A stretch of DNA of 64,000 bases, taken from JAAZDN01 sp964440875. Lineage in GTDB: Bacteria; Bacillota_I; Bacilli_A; Erysipelotrichales; Erysipelotrichaceae. The translations under genes were made by a program, and so were the position numbers. Under the pieces are notes generated by a model. It made no database searches and was not told where the DNA came from. It saw only the letters and a list, made by a program, of their open reading frames with translations. This document shows positions 25,359-33,665 of this stretch, one piece after another. The stretch covers positions 17,001 to 81,000 of the forward strand of contig CAYTTS010000001.1 in NCBI GenBank assembly GCA_964440875.1. The letters are read 5' to 3'. Position 1 is the first letter of the stretch. Each line of letters starts with the position of its first letter.

Positions 25359-25972
25359 TTTGATAAAAAACCTACTTTTCTTTCTTCTTTATTAATAATT
25401 CTTTTTATGTTGTCTTTATGACGAATGATACTAAATAATGCTAATAATGTTATACCAATACTAGCTAACAAGTTATCTTGTGTAAATGAAACAATTGCTG
25501 CACTTGCTAAAGCAAGCATTGATGCAAGAGATACCATTTTTAAACTTAGTAATACGATTGCAAAGACAGCAAGCGGTATTCCGATTTGTACAAGTGGATT
25601 ATGTGTAATAAAAAATGCAATCGCTAAAATATAGCCAGCGTTAGTTGCTACTGATTTTCCACCACGGAAGTTTGCAAAGATTGGAAATGAATGTCCAATT
25701 GAAGCAAACATACCACAAAGAATTGCTAATTTTGGATTAAAGAAACTTAATATACTAACTATAATAAATGACTTAAGAATATCAAGAGCGATAACGAAGC
25801 CACCAGGTACTGGACCTAGTACACGTGCTGCATTTGTTCCCCCTAAATTTCCTGAACCATGTTCTCTAATATCAATTTTGTAAAATACTTTTCCTATGAC
25901 TAATGCCCAAGGAATACTTCCAAATAAGTATGCCGCAATACTTGCGAGTATATAAACTAGATATTCGTTCAT
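25355..25972 (-). CDS. plsY: Acyl-phosphate:glycerol-3-phosphate acyltransferase
   Basis: A 205-residue membrane enzyme that starts phospholipid synthesis by moving an acyl group from acyl-phosphate to glycerol-3-P. SIPWALVIGK, REHGSGNLGGTNAARVLG, FRGGKSVATNAG and IRHKDNIKR are the conserved loops, between about five membrane helices. The second ATG (25972) is used because GGGAGG is only one base from the first. It is divergent from parE, the arrangement seen in Bacillus and Staphylococcus. Confidence 0.95.
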   Translation of the reverse strand: MNEYLVYILASIAAYLFGSIPWALVIGKVFYKIDIREHGSGNLGGTNAARVLGPVPGGFVIALDILKSFIIVSILSFFNPKLAILCGMFASIGHSFPIFANFRGGKSVATNAGYILAIAFFITHNPLVQIGIPLAVFAIVLLSLKMVSLASMLALASAAIVSFTQDNLLASIGITLLALFSIIRHKDNIKRIINKEERKVGFLSK

Positions 25973-26064
25973 AATCATACCTCCCTAACCTTTATAATTA
26001 TACCACAGTACGAGATAAATCAAATAATCTTCACTTATTATGGTAGAATAGGATGTAGATATTT

Positions 26065-26073
26065 TGTTATAAT
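26065..26073 (+). promoter_or_regulatory. Extended -10 promoter of parE-parC
   Basis: TGTTATAAT (TG-N-TATAAT), 45 bp before parE. Confidence 0.55.
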
Positions 26074-26117
26074 ACTTAAGTATTAATTAACGGAATATAA
26101 GAAGAGAGAGTGATATT

Positions 26118-28034
26118 ATGTCTTTTAATTACGATGAACAGAGTATTCAAATATTAGAAGGCTTAGATGCAGTTAGAAAACGACCTGGTATGTACATTGG
26201 TTCTACCGATAGTCGTGGTCTTCATCACATGGTTTGGGAAATCCTAGATAACTCTATTGACGAAGCTTTAAATGGCTTTGGAGATAAGATAGATATAGTT
26301 ATTTATAAAGATGGATCAATCTCAATTGAAGACTATGGTCGTGGAATGCCTGTAGGTAAGCATAGTTCAAATAAATCGACATTAGAAGTAATTTTTACTG
26401 TCCTTCATGCAGGTGGTAAATTTGGTGAGGGTGGCTATAAAACATCAGGTGGTCTTCATGGTGTTGGGGCATCAGTAGTTAATGCATTATGTGATTATTT
26501 AATTGCAACTGTTAACTATGGTGGTCAACAATATGAAATGAAGTTCTCTGATGGTGGTCAAGAAGTAAGTAAATTAAAGAAAATTAAAAAGGTTAATACA
26601 ACAGGTAGTAAAGTTAGATTTAAACCTAACGATACTATTTTTACTGATGTTAACTTTAACTACAATTTAATCGTTGAACATATTAGAGAGAGTGCCTTTT
26701 TATTAAGTGGGATTACATTCACAATTACTGATGAGCGTACTAATAAATTCGAAGAAATGAAATATGATGATGGTTTAATTGAGTTTTTAAAATATTTAGA
26801 GAAAAAAGCTAAGCCATTACATGAACCTATTCACTTTACTGGTGATAGTAATGAAGGAATTGCCATTGACTTTGTTTGTCAATTTGACGATGGATATACT
26901 GAAAGTACATACTCATATGTAAACTTAGTTAGAACTATTGATGGTGGAACACATGAGTCTGCCTTTAAATCAGCACTAACAAAAGCGATAAATGATTATG
27001 CTAGAAAAAATAATATATTAAAAGAAAAAGATAAGAATTTTGAAGGAGTAGATGTTCGTGAAGGCTTAACAGCAATCCTTTCAATATCAGTTCCTGAAAA
27101 CTTATTACAGTTTGAAGGTCAAACTAAATCTAAACTTGGAACACCAGAAGCAAGAGCAGCGGTGGAAAGTTTTATTTTAGAAAACATGACTTATTTTTTA
27201 GAGGAAAACCGTGTTGTCTCAAATAAAATTATTGAGAAGATTCAATTATCAACAGAAGCTCGTTTACAAGCACGTAAAGCCCGTGAGCAAGCTCGTAAGA
27301 AGACTAAGGGTAACCGTGGAGAGAAACTATTGTCTGGTAAACTATCACCAGCACAACGTCGTAACCCTAAGAAAAATGAACTATTTCTAGTGGAAGGTGA
27401 CTCAGCTGGAGGAAGTGCTAAACAAGGGCGTGACTCTAAGTTTCAAGCAATACTTCCATTAAGAGGTAAAGTATTAAATACCGAAAGACTAAAAGTTGCA
27501 GATGTGATGAAAAATGAAGAGTTAAGTACGATTGTCTACTCAATAGGAGCAGGCGTTGGTGAAGACTTTATTGCTGAAGAGAGTCAATATAATAAAGTTA
27601 TAATAATGACGGACGCGGACACTGATGGTGCCCACATTCAGGTATTGTTACTTACATTCTTCTACCGTTTTATGCAGCCATTAGTAGAAGCTGGTATGGT
27701 CTATATTGCAGTTCCACCACTATATAAAATATATAATAGTAAGAAATTTGATTATGTATATAGTGAAGAACAATTAGAAGAATTAAAAAATGAATATGAT
27801 AACTTTAATCTACAAAGATATAAAGGACTTGGTGAGATGAATGCTGATCAATTATGGGATACAACAATGGCACCAGAGTCACGTACACTAATTCGTGTAA
27901 CTATTGATGATTTAGAAGTTGCTGATAGAAGAATTAATGACTTAATGGGTAATCAGCCAGCTCTTCGTCGTGAATGGATTGAAGACAACGTTTCATTTAC
28001 ATTAGAAGATGAATTTATTGAGGAGGTAGAGTAA
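26118..28034 (+). CDS. parE: DNA topoisomerase IV subunit B
   Basis: A 638-residue ATPase subunit: GHKL fold (EILDNSIDEAL, YGRGMPVG, TSGGLHGVGASVVNAL), transducer domain with QTKSKLG, TOPRIM (LVEGDSAGGSAKQG, DADTDGAHI) and C-terminal tail RYKGLGEMNADQLWDTTM. It works with ParC to decatenate chromosomes. Assigned parE rather than gyrB by the plsY-parE-parC order. The parC start overlaps its stop by one base. Confidence 0.95.
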   Translation: MSFNYDEQSIQILEGLDAVRKRPGMYIGSTDSRGLHHMVWEILDNSIDEALNGFGDKIDIVIYKDGSISIEDYGRGMPVGKHSSNKSTLEVIFTVLHAGGKFGEGGYKTSGGLHGVGASVVNALCDYLIATVNYGGQQYEMKFSDGGQEVSKLKKIKKVNTTGSKVRFKPNDTIFTDVNFNYNLIVEHIRESAFLLSGITFTITDERTNKFEEMKYDDGLIEFLKYLEKKAKPLHEPIHFTGDSNEGIAIDFVCQFDDGYTESTYSYVNLVRTIDGGTHESAFKSALTKAINDYARKNNILKEKDKNFEGVDVREGLTAILSISVPENLLQFEGQTKSKLGTPEARAAVESFILENMTYFLEENRVVSNKIIEKIQLSTEARLQARKAREQARKKTKGNRGEKLLSGKLSPAQRRNPKKNELFLVEGDSAGGSAKQGRDSKFQAILPLRGKVLNTERLKVADVMKNEELSTIVYSIGAGVGEDFIAEESQYNKVIIMTDADTDGAHIQVLLLTFFYRFMQPLVEAGMVYIAVPPLYKIYNSKKFDYVYSEEQLEELKNEYDNFNLQRYKGLGEMNADQLWDTTMAPESRTLIRVTIDDLEVADRRINDLMGNQPALRREWIEDNVSFTLEDEFIEEVE

Positions 28035-30490
28035 TGAGTGATATTACTAATAATCCAATCTTAGAAGGTGTCATTGAGGATTTAGTAGGAGAGCGTTTTG
28101 GACGATATTCAAAATATATTATTCAAGAACGTGCACTACCTGATGCTCGTGATGGATTAAAACCTGTTCAAAGAAGAATATTATATGGAATGTATAAAGA
28201 AGCAAACTTCTTTAATAAACCATACTTAAAAAGTGCTAAAACAGTCGGTATTGTTATGGGTAACTATCACCCACATGGTGACTCAAGTATTTATGATGCG
28301 ATGGTAAGATTATCACAGTCATGGAAAATGAATCACTTACTAGTAGATATGCATGGTAATAATGGTTCGATGGATGATGATCCAGCTGCGGCAATGCGTT
28401 ATACCGAAGCTAGACTTTCAAAACTAGGACAATCAATGTTATTAGACCTTGATAAAGATACTGTTTACTTTGCTCCAAACTTTGATGATAGCGAACTTGA
28501 ACCAACTGTACTTCCAACACCATTTCCAAATTTATTAGTTAATGGTGCAACTGGTATTGCGGCAGGATATGCAACAAATATTCCACCACATAACTTAAGT
28601 GAAGTTGTTCAAGCAACGATATATCGTTTAAATAATCCAAGTTGTACTTTAGAAGACTTAATGCAATTTGTTAAAGGACCAGACTTTCCATCAGGAGGAA
28701 TTGTCCAAGGTTTAAGCGGTATTAAAGATGCCTTTAAAAATGGTAAGGGAAGAGTTGTTATTAGAGCTAAAACTAAAATTGAAACATTCTCTAACATGCA
28801 CCAAATTATTGTTGATGAACTACCATTTGAAGTTAATAAGTCAAACTTAGTTAAAAAGATTGATGAAATTAGATTAAATAAAGACTTAGATTCAATTGCG
28901 GCAGTAAGAGATGAGTCAGACCGTAATGGTTTAAGAGTTGTAGTAGATGTTAAAAAGGATAGTGATCCTGAAGTTGTCTTAAACTACTTATTAAAAAATA
29001 CTGACTTACAAGTTTACTTTAACTATAACGTTGTAGCGATCGTAAACAAACGACCAGAGCAAATGGGTCTATCACAAATGATCGATGCTTATATTGCTCA
29101 CCGTGAAGAAGTTGTTGTAAATAGATTAACTTATATAAAAAATCGCTTAAATGCTAGAATCCATATTTTAGAAGGATTAATTAAAGCTGTTGATGTCATG
29201 GATGAAATAATTAAGATTATTAGATCATCTAAAAATAAATCAGAATCTAAACAAGGTATTATTGATGCCTTTAGCTTCACTGATGCACAAGCGGAGGCAA
29301 TTGTTACCTTACAGTTATATCGTCTAAGTTCAACGGATGTTAATGTTTTACAAGATGAATATAAACGTTTATCAAAGGAATTAAATGAAGTATCAGGAAT
29401 CCTATCAAGTAAACCACTTTTAATTCAATTAATCGTAAAAGAGTTACAAGAAGTTAATGATGAGTTTGGCAACAAACGAAGAAGTGAAATCCAAGATCAA
29501 GTTGAAGAAATTGAGTTAGATAAGACTGATCTTATTACTAATGAAGATGTTAAAGTTGCGGTATCAAGACAAGGTTATATTAAACGAGTATCATTAAGAT
29601 CATTTAATATGTCAGAATCAGATATGCCTGGTTTAAAAGAGAGTGATCAATTAATTGGTAGTCTTGAAGTAGAAATATTAGACACTTTACTATTATTCTT
29701 AAGTGATGGATCATATATATACTTACCAGTATATGAAATAGGGGAACATAGATGGAATGATCTAGGTTCACACATTAGTAACTATGTAAAAGGAACACAA
29801 GGATTAAGTGTTGTCTCGGCAATTATAACTAAAGACTTTGATAGTGCCGCATGGATTGTTAGTGTTACTAAATCAGGTAAGATTAAGAAGAGTAAGATTG
29901 ATCAATATGAAGCTCTAAGATACTCAAGTACAATTGTAAATATGAATGTGAAAGATGATGAAGTAGTAAGTAGCTTTGTAGCTTATGAAGAAGATAACAT
30001 TTATATTCAAACTAAAGAAGGTTTCTATATGATGTATCACAACCAAGAAGTTAGTGCTACTAACTTAAGAACACAAGGTATCATTGCCCTTAACTTAGGA
30101 AAAGATGATGAGGTAGTAAGTGCACTAGCTATTTCAAGTGAAGATCAATATCTAACAGTTATTAATGAAAATAGTGGTATGAAGAGAGTTAAAGTTAGTG
30201 ATTTAGAACTATTTAGAAGAAATACTAAAGGGGAAAGAATCTTCAAACAAACACCAAGTAATCCCCAAAGTGTTAAAGTCGTTAGAAAGTTAGACATTGA
30301 TAAAAACCTAGTTATTGTTAATGAAACATCAGAGAGCATTCCAGTAACAGAAATAAGTATCATGACTAAAGATCAATCATTTAGTCGACCACTAAAAGTT
30401 AAAAAAGGTTGGTATGTCATTTCTGAGATTGAAAGATTACTATTTAAAGTAGAAAAAAGAATTAATGAGCAAATTCATTTAGACATATAA
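28034..30490 (+). CDS. parC: DNA topoisomerase IV subunit A
   Basis: An 818-residue breakage-reunion subunit. The catalytic Tyr is Y123 in AAMRYTEARLSK. The quinolone-resistance region is GNYHPHGDSSIYDAMV, with Ser84 and Asp88 at the positions of the classical S79/D83, that is, a susceptible-looking state. A C-terminal beta-propeller of six blades follows from about residue 500 (VSRQGYIKRVSLRSF and similar repeats). Coupled to parE. Confidence 0.95.
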   Translation: MSDITNNPILEGVIEDLVGERFGRYSKYIIQERALPDARDGLKPVQRRILYGMYKEANFFNKPYLKSAKTVGIVMGNYHPHGDSSIYDAMVRLSQSWKMNHLLVDMHGNNGSMDDDPAAAMRYTEARLSKLGQSMLLDLDKDTVYFAPNFDDSELEPTVLPTPFPNLLVNGATGIAAGYATNIPPHNLSEVVQATIYRLNNPSCTLEDLMQFVKGPDFPSGGIVQGLSGIKDAFKNGKGRVVIRAKTKIETFSNMHQIIVDELPFEVNKSNLVKKIDEIRLNKDLDSIAAVRDESDRNGLRVVVDVKKDSDPEVVLNYLLKNTDLQVYFNYNVVAIVNKRPEQMGLSQMIDAYIAHREEVVVNRLTYIKNRLNARIHILEGLIKAVDVMDEIIKIIRSSKNKSESKQGIIDAFSFTDAQAEAIVTLQLYRLSSTDVNVLQDEYKRLSKELNEVSGILSSKPLLIQLIVKELQEVNDEFGNKRRSEIQDQVEEIELDKTDLITNEDVKVAVSRQGYIKRVSLRSFNMSESDMPGLKESDQLIGSLEVEILDTLLLFLSDGSYIYLPVYEIGEHRWNDLGSHISNYVKGTQGLSVVSAIITKDFDSAAWIVSVTKSGKIKKSKIDQYEALRYSSTIVNMNVKDDEVVSSFVAYEEDNIYIQTKEGFYMMYHNQEVSATNLRTQGIIALNLGKDDEVVSALAISSEDQYLTVINENSGMKRVKVSDLELFRRNTKGERIFKQTPSNPQSVKVVRKLDIDKNLVIVNETSESIPVTEISIMTKDQSFSRPLKVKKGWYVISEIERLLFKVEKRINEQIHLDI

Positions 30491-30518
30491 AGAACTGAGC
30501 AATCAGTTCTTTTTTTTG
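30490..30518 (+). terminator. Terminator after parC
   Basis: AAGAACTGA / TCAGTTCTT stem, loop GCAA, then a long T run. Confidence 0.9.
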
Positions 30519-30523
30519 TATTT

Positions 30524-30544
30524 AAAAAGCGAGCAATGCTCGCT
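30524..30544 (-). terminator. Terminator after the ABC permease gene
   Basis: AGCGAGC / GCTCGCT stem with loop of 3; TTTTTAAA follows on the minus strand. Confidence 0.8.
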
Positions 30545-30547
30545 GTT

Positions 30548-31219
30548 TTAAATAGATTTCTTAGCGTAATACTTATAAGAGAGTCTATAAGATACATTAA
30601 TTACTAATAAGATGATAAGTATGATAATAGATATAGTAATATATTTATTATTAATTAAGGAAATTACTAACTTATCAAAGCTATCCTTATAAGCGCTATT
30701 ATAAATTTTAGAAAATAAAATACTGATTATTGATATTAATGCAAAAGGTAAATATGTAAGTGACTTAGACTTTAGATAGCCATTTTTAAAGAAGAATGGA
30801 AACTGTAAAGACTGTAAGATAAACATTGCTGTTAGTATTGTAATTGTTAGAAACAGAGCTTCTTTAATATTTACGCCTATACCCATGAAGATTGAAAGAA
30901 CTATATAGATAATAAGTCCTAATATCGAAGCTATTACATAAAATAGTAATAATGTAAGGTATCTTCCAATAACAACTGTTTTTCTATCTATATTTAAAGC
31001 GATGTATAACTTATCTAAATTATTTTGATCGCTAATCGCAAATGGATAAGTACTAAGTAGCATTGAGAATAATAATACTAAGGCGATTGCTGATATTGGC
31101 TCTCTATTTCCATAAGGTAGTATAATTGCTAGTGCTAAATAAATTAGAGATCTTTTATCTAATAAATATGGTTTAACTGTTTGTAGGTCTAGTTTTGTAA
31201 AGTTAATTATTGTCTTCAT
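30548..31219 (-). CDS. ABC-2 type transporter permease
   Basis: A 223-residue membrane protein with six hydrophobic helices, matching small ABC-2 permeases encoded with YtrA-type regulators. The N-terminal cytoplasmic part MKTIINFTKLDLQTVKPYL precedes the first helix. ATG at 31219 follows GGGAGGA and overlaps the end of the ATPase gene by 17 bases. Probably exports or senses an envelope-active compound; the substrate is unknown. Confidence 0.75.
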   Translation of the reverse strand: MKTIINFTKLDLQTVKPYLLDKRSLIYLALAIILPYGNREPISAIALVLLFSMLLSTYPFAISDQNNLDKLYIALNIDRKTVVIGRYLTLLLFYVIASILGLIIYIVLSIFMGIGVNIKEALFLTITILTAMFILQSLQFPFFFKNGYLKSKSLTYLPFALISIISILFSKIYNSAYKDSFDKLVISLINNKYITISIIILIILLVINVSYRLSYKYYAKKSI

Positions 31220-32063
31220 TTTTTTCCTCCCTATTAAAGAATAGAACTATTTCCTCTAGTGAACAAGATTCTTCGATTATCTCTTTATTTTCAAAAATTA
31301 ATGAGTGATCAACTAAAGCTTCAAAGCTATAGTTTGTCTTCTTAATACCAATTAAACTTGATTTATTTAAGTCGTTTAAGTCATCAAGACCGCCTTTAAT
31401 TAACTTATATTTAGCAAGTAATTCATCTTTTAAACCGCTAAAGATAATGCGTCCATTTAAAATGAATACAATATTATCGGCAATTGCATCTAAATCAGCT
31501 GTTATATGTGTTGAGAATAAAACACTACGATCTTCATCTTGAACGTATTCTTGTAATATATCACAAATCTCTTCACGAGAAGATGGATCTAAACCACTTG
31601 TCGGCTCATCCAATATTAATAACTTGGCATCATGAGAGAGGGCAGTTGCTAGCATTAGTTTTATCGTCATACCTTTTGATAATTCTTCAACCTTATATGA
31701 CTTATCAATATTAAATCTTCTAAGATAATTGTTAAATAAATCTTCATCCCAAGCCTTAAAGAAAGGGCTTATGATTTCGCTGATATCTTTAATATACCAA
31801 TCTTTCATTAAAAATGAATCATCCATAACAATTCCGATATTACTTAAATAGTTATTATCTTCGATTAAACTATCATTAATATAAATTTCACCGGCATCTC
31901 TAAATGCCATTGATAATAATAATTTGATAGATGTTGTTTTACCAGATCCGTTTGGTCCGATAAAACCAGTGATATATCCTTTTGGTATATCAAAGTTAAT
32001 TTCGTTTAAACTAAAATTAGGATATTTCTTTACTACATTTCTAAATTCGATAATATTACTCAT
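31203..32063 (-). CDS. ABC transporter ATP-binding protein
   Basis: A 286-residue ATPase. Walker A GPNGSGKTT, signature VEELSKGMTIKLMLATAL (LSKGM for LSGGQ), Walker B LLILDEPTSGLD and switch His STHIT are all visible. The signature variant is common in the YtrB/YxlF group. The C-terminal 70 residues are poorly conserved. Middle gene of GntR-ATPase-permease; overlaps both neighbours. Confidence 0.92.
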   Translation of the reverse strand: MSNIIEFRNVVKKYPNFSLNEINFDIPKGYITGFIGPNGSGKTTSIKLLLSMAFRDAGEIYINDSLIEDNNYLSNIGIVMDDSFLMKDWYIKDISEIISPFFKAWDEDLFNNYLRRFNIDKSYKVEELSKGMTIKLMLATALSHDAKLLILDEPTSGLDPSSREEICDILQEYVQDEDRSVLFSTHITADLDAIADNIVFILNGRIIFSGLKDELLAKYKLIKGGLDDLNDLNKSSLIGIKKTNYSFEALVDHSLIFENKEIIEESCSLEEIVLFFNREEKNEDNN

Positions 32064-32439
32064 TGTTAAGCTCCTCTTCTAAAATATTAATTATTGCGCT
32101 AAACTCATCCTTGCTTAAATTTAATTTATGCTTAAGTTTTAAAGCCTCAAAGAGATACTTTTCCATATTGGCTATTACAATCTCTCGAGAAAGATTTTCA
32201 TTTTTAGATAAGACGAAGAAACCTTTTGTTGGAACACTTGCAATATATCCTTCTTCTTCTAATTCTTTATAAGCACGAGTAGTTGTTATTACGCTAACTT
32301 TTAGATCTTTCGCTAACATTCTAATTGATGGCAGTTTTTCATCAGTAACAATCTCATCATTGAGAATTTGTTTAATAATTTCATTTTTAATCTGTTCATA
32401 AATTGGAACATGGGATTTATTCGATATAATTATTCTCAT
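32056..32439 (-). CDS. GntR-family regulator, YtrA subfamily
   Basis: A 127-residue regulator: winged helix (PIYEQIKNEIIKQILNDEI, LPSIRMLAKDLKVSVITTTRAYKELEEEGYI) with only a short dimerisation tail, typical of YtrA. Start ATG 32439 after GAGGAGG. It heads the ABC operon and likely represses it through repeats over its promoter. Confidence 0.92.
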   Translation of the reverse strand: MRIIISNKSHVPIYEQIKNEIIKQILNDEIVTDEKLPSIRMLAKDLKVSVITTTRAYKELEEEGYIASVPTKGFFVLSKNENLSREIVIANMEKYLFEALKLKHKLNLSKDEFSAIINILEEELNNE

Positions 32440-32463
32440 AAAACAGCCTCCTCTATATACAGA

Positions 32464-32499
32464 CATATACAGTATATACAGATAGATGGTAATAGTCAA
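32464..32499 (-). promoter_or_regulatory. Promoter and operator of GntR-ABC operon
   Basis: On the minus strand TTGACT (32499-32494), 17-bp spacer, TATACT (32476-32471). The -10 lies inside the near-palindrome GTATATACTGTATATG, and CTGTATAT occurs three times nearby, as expected for a YtrA-type operator. Confidence 0.75.
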
Positions 32500-32561
32500 T
32501 AATAAAAGTAATACTACGCTAAAAAAGTGTCTATTGACACATTAGTTATATATATATTGAA

Positions 32562-32870
32562 TTATCTAGTATTAAAGGCTCTGTAGGTCCTAATAGTACT
32601 TTTTCGATCTTCTAGTGTAAAAGGATCAATAGGAGTTAAAGTTAATTCGAGATTCTCAGGCTTCTCGTTATTTGGATTGAATGCTTCTATTAGCTAGTGA
32701 TGTAATTATGAAATTGAATAGAGTCATTTAACGATATATCCACCGTTAGAGTTTCTTATACCATCATACAGACTAGCTTGTGGTGCTACTAAACTTCCGA
32801 TTCTAATGCTTTCGTTATTTTCGTTAGATCTAAGTAATTTACTTACGTATGAACATTTGAAACTATTTAG
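32562..32870 (-). pseudogene. Decayed gene remnant, unknown family
   Basis: One minus-strand frame from 32870 to 32562 carries two protein-like stretches, about 48 residues ending NSNGGYIVK and about 43 residues with FNPNNEKPENLELTL and PIDPFTLEDRKST, interrupted by stop codons at 32724 and shortly after. The even composition and lack of start or ribosome site suggest a decayed gene. I do not recognise the family. It lies in a 650-bp stretch (32440-33097) with no intact gene; the rest, up to the TetR promoter, shows nothing I can assign. Confidence 0.4.
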
Positions 32871-33038
32871 TCATAAGCAAGGGTGGTTATCATGTTTAAA
32901 AACCGTTGTAGATCAATACACAGATAAGTAGTGTTCTATAACACTTTGAATGCTGATAGGACTACTTTGAATGTACTTAGAAAATTGATAAATAATGCTA
33001 ATTCAATCTTAATTGTTTCATAAATTATAATTGTTAAC

Positions 33039-33065
33039 TTGACAATCAATCCATATTATTATAAT
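33039..33065 (+). promoter_or_regulatory. Promoter of TetR-MMPL operon
   Basis: TTGACA, 15-bp spacer (short), TATAAT. Confidence 0.6.
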
Positions 33066-33069
33066 GTTA

Positions 33070-33081
33070 GTAAGTACTTAC
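33070..33081 (+). promoter_or_regulatory. TetR-type operator
   Basis: Perfect palindrome GTAAGTACTTAC directly after the -10 and before the ribosome site; likely autoregulatory operator. Confidence 0.65.
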
Positions 33082-33097
33082 ATAAGGAGTGTGTGTA

Positions 33098-33646
33098 ATG
33101 AAAGAAAAACGAATGAGTAAAGAAAAACGTCGTGAGCAAATATTAAGTTCAGCTATAACTGTTTTTATTGATAAAGGATTTAATGGAGCTACAACGGTGG
33201 AGATAGCAAAAGAGGCTGGAATATCAGAGGTAACTCTATTTAGATATTTTGATTCTAAAAAAGAATTGTTTATGGAATCGATTAAGCCTGTATTATTTAA
33301 CAGCTTAGAACAAGGTTTGAATTTTGGCAGCAATTTAAGGGGCGAACAAAGATTAGTCGCGCTTCTTAAAGAACGAATTTTATTTATTAAAGAAGAACGT
33401 GCTGTTATAAAACTTATACTAATGGAAAGTGAAATTAATCCAGAACTTTCAGATGTTAACTATATAGGTGAGGTTACTTCCTTACTAAATCAAGTCATTA
33501 AAAGTTTAGATTTGAATTTAAAGAATGATGACTTTGTTTTAAGAATGTTAATGGGTAGTATTTTATCGTTCTTATATATGCCGGCTGATAATGATCTTGA
33601 TATAGAGGTTTATGTAAAAGATCTAATTAAAGCTATTACGTTATAA
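33098..33646 (+). CDS. TetR-family transcriptional regulator
   Basis: A 182-residue regulator with N-terminal helix-turn-helix (KRREQILSSAITVFIDKGFNGATTVEIAKEAGISEVTLFRYFDSKKELF); the C-terminal ligand part is not assignable. ATG 33098 sits 8-9 nt after AAGGAG. Expected to repress the exporter that starts 19 bp downstream, and itself. Confidence 0.9.
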   Translation: MKEKRMSKEKRREQILSSAITVFIDKGFNGATTVEIAKEAGISEVTLFRYFDSKKELFMESIKPVLFNSLEQGLNFGSNLRGEQRLVALLKERILFIKEERAVIKLILMESEINPELSDVNYIGEVTSLLNQVIKSLDLNLKNDDFVLRMLMGSILSFLYMPADNDLDIEVYVKDLIKAITL

Positions 33647-33665
33647 ATAGAATGGGAGGACTATA

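Noticed and set aside
26118..30490. gyrB-gyrA instead of parE-parC
   Set aside because: plsY-parE-parC synteny and ParC-type sequence favour topoisomerase IV.
32500..33060. Insertion sequence remnant
   Set aside because: No terminal inverted repeats or transposase motifs are recognisable; only protein-like fragments of unknown family.
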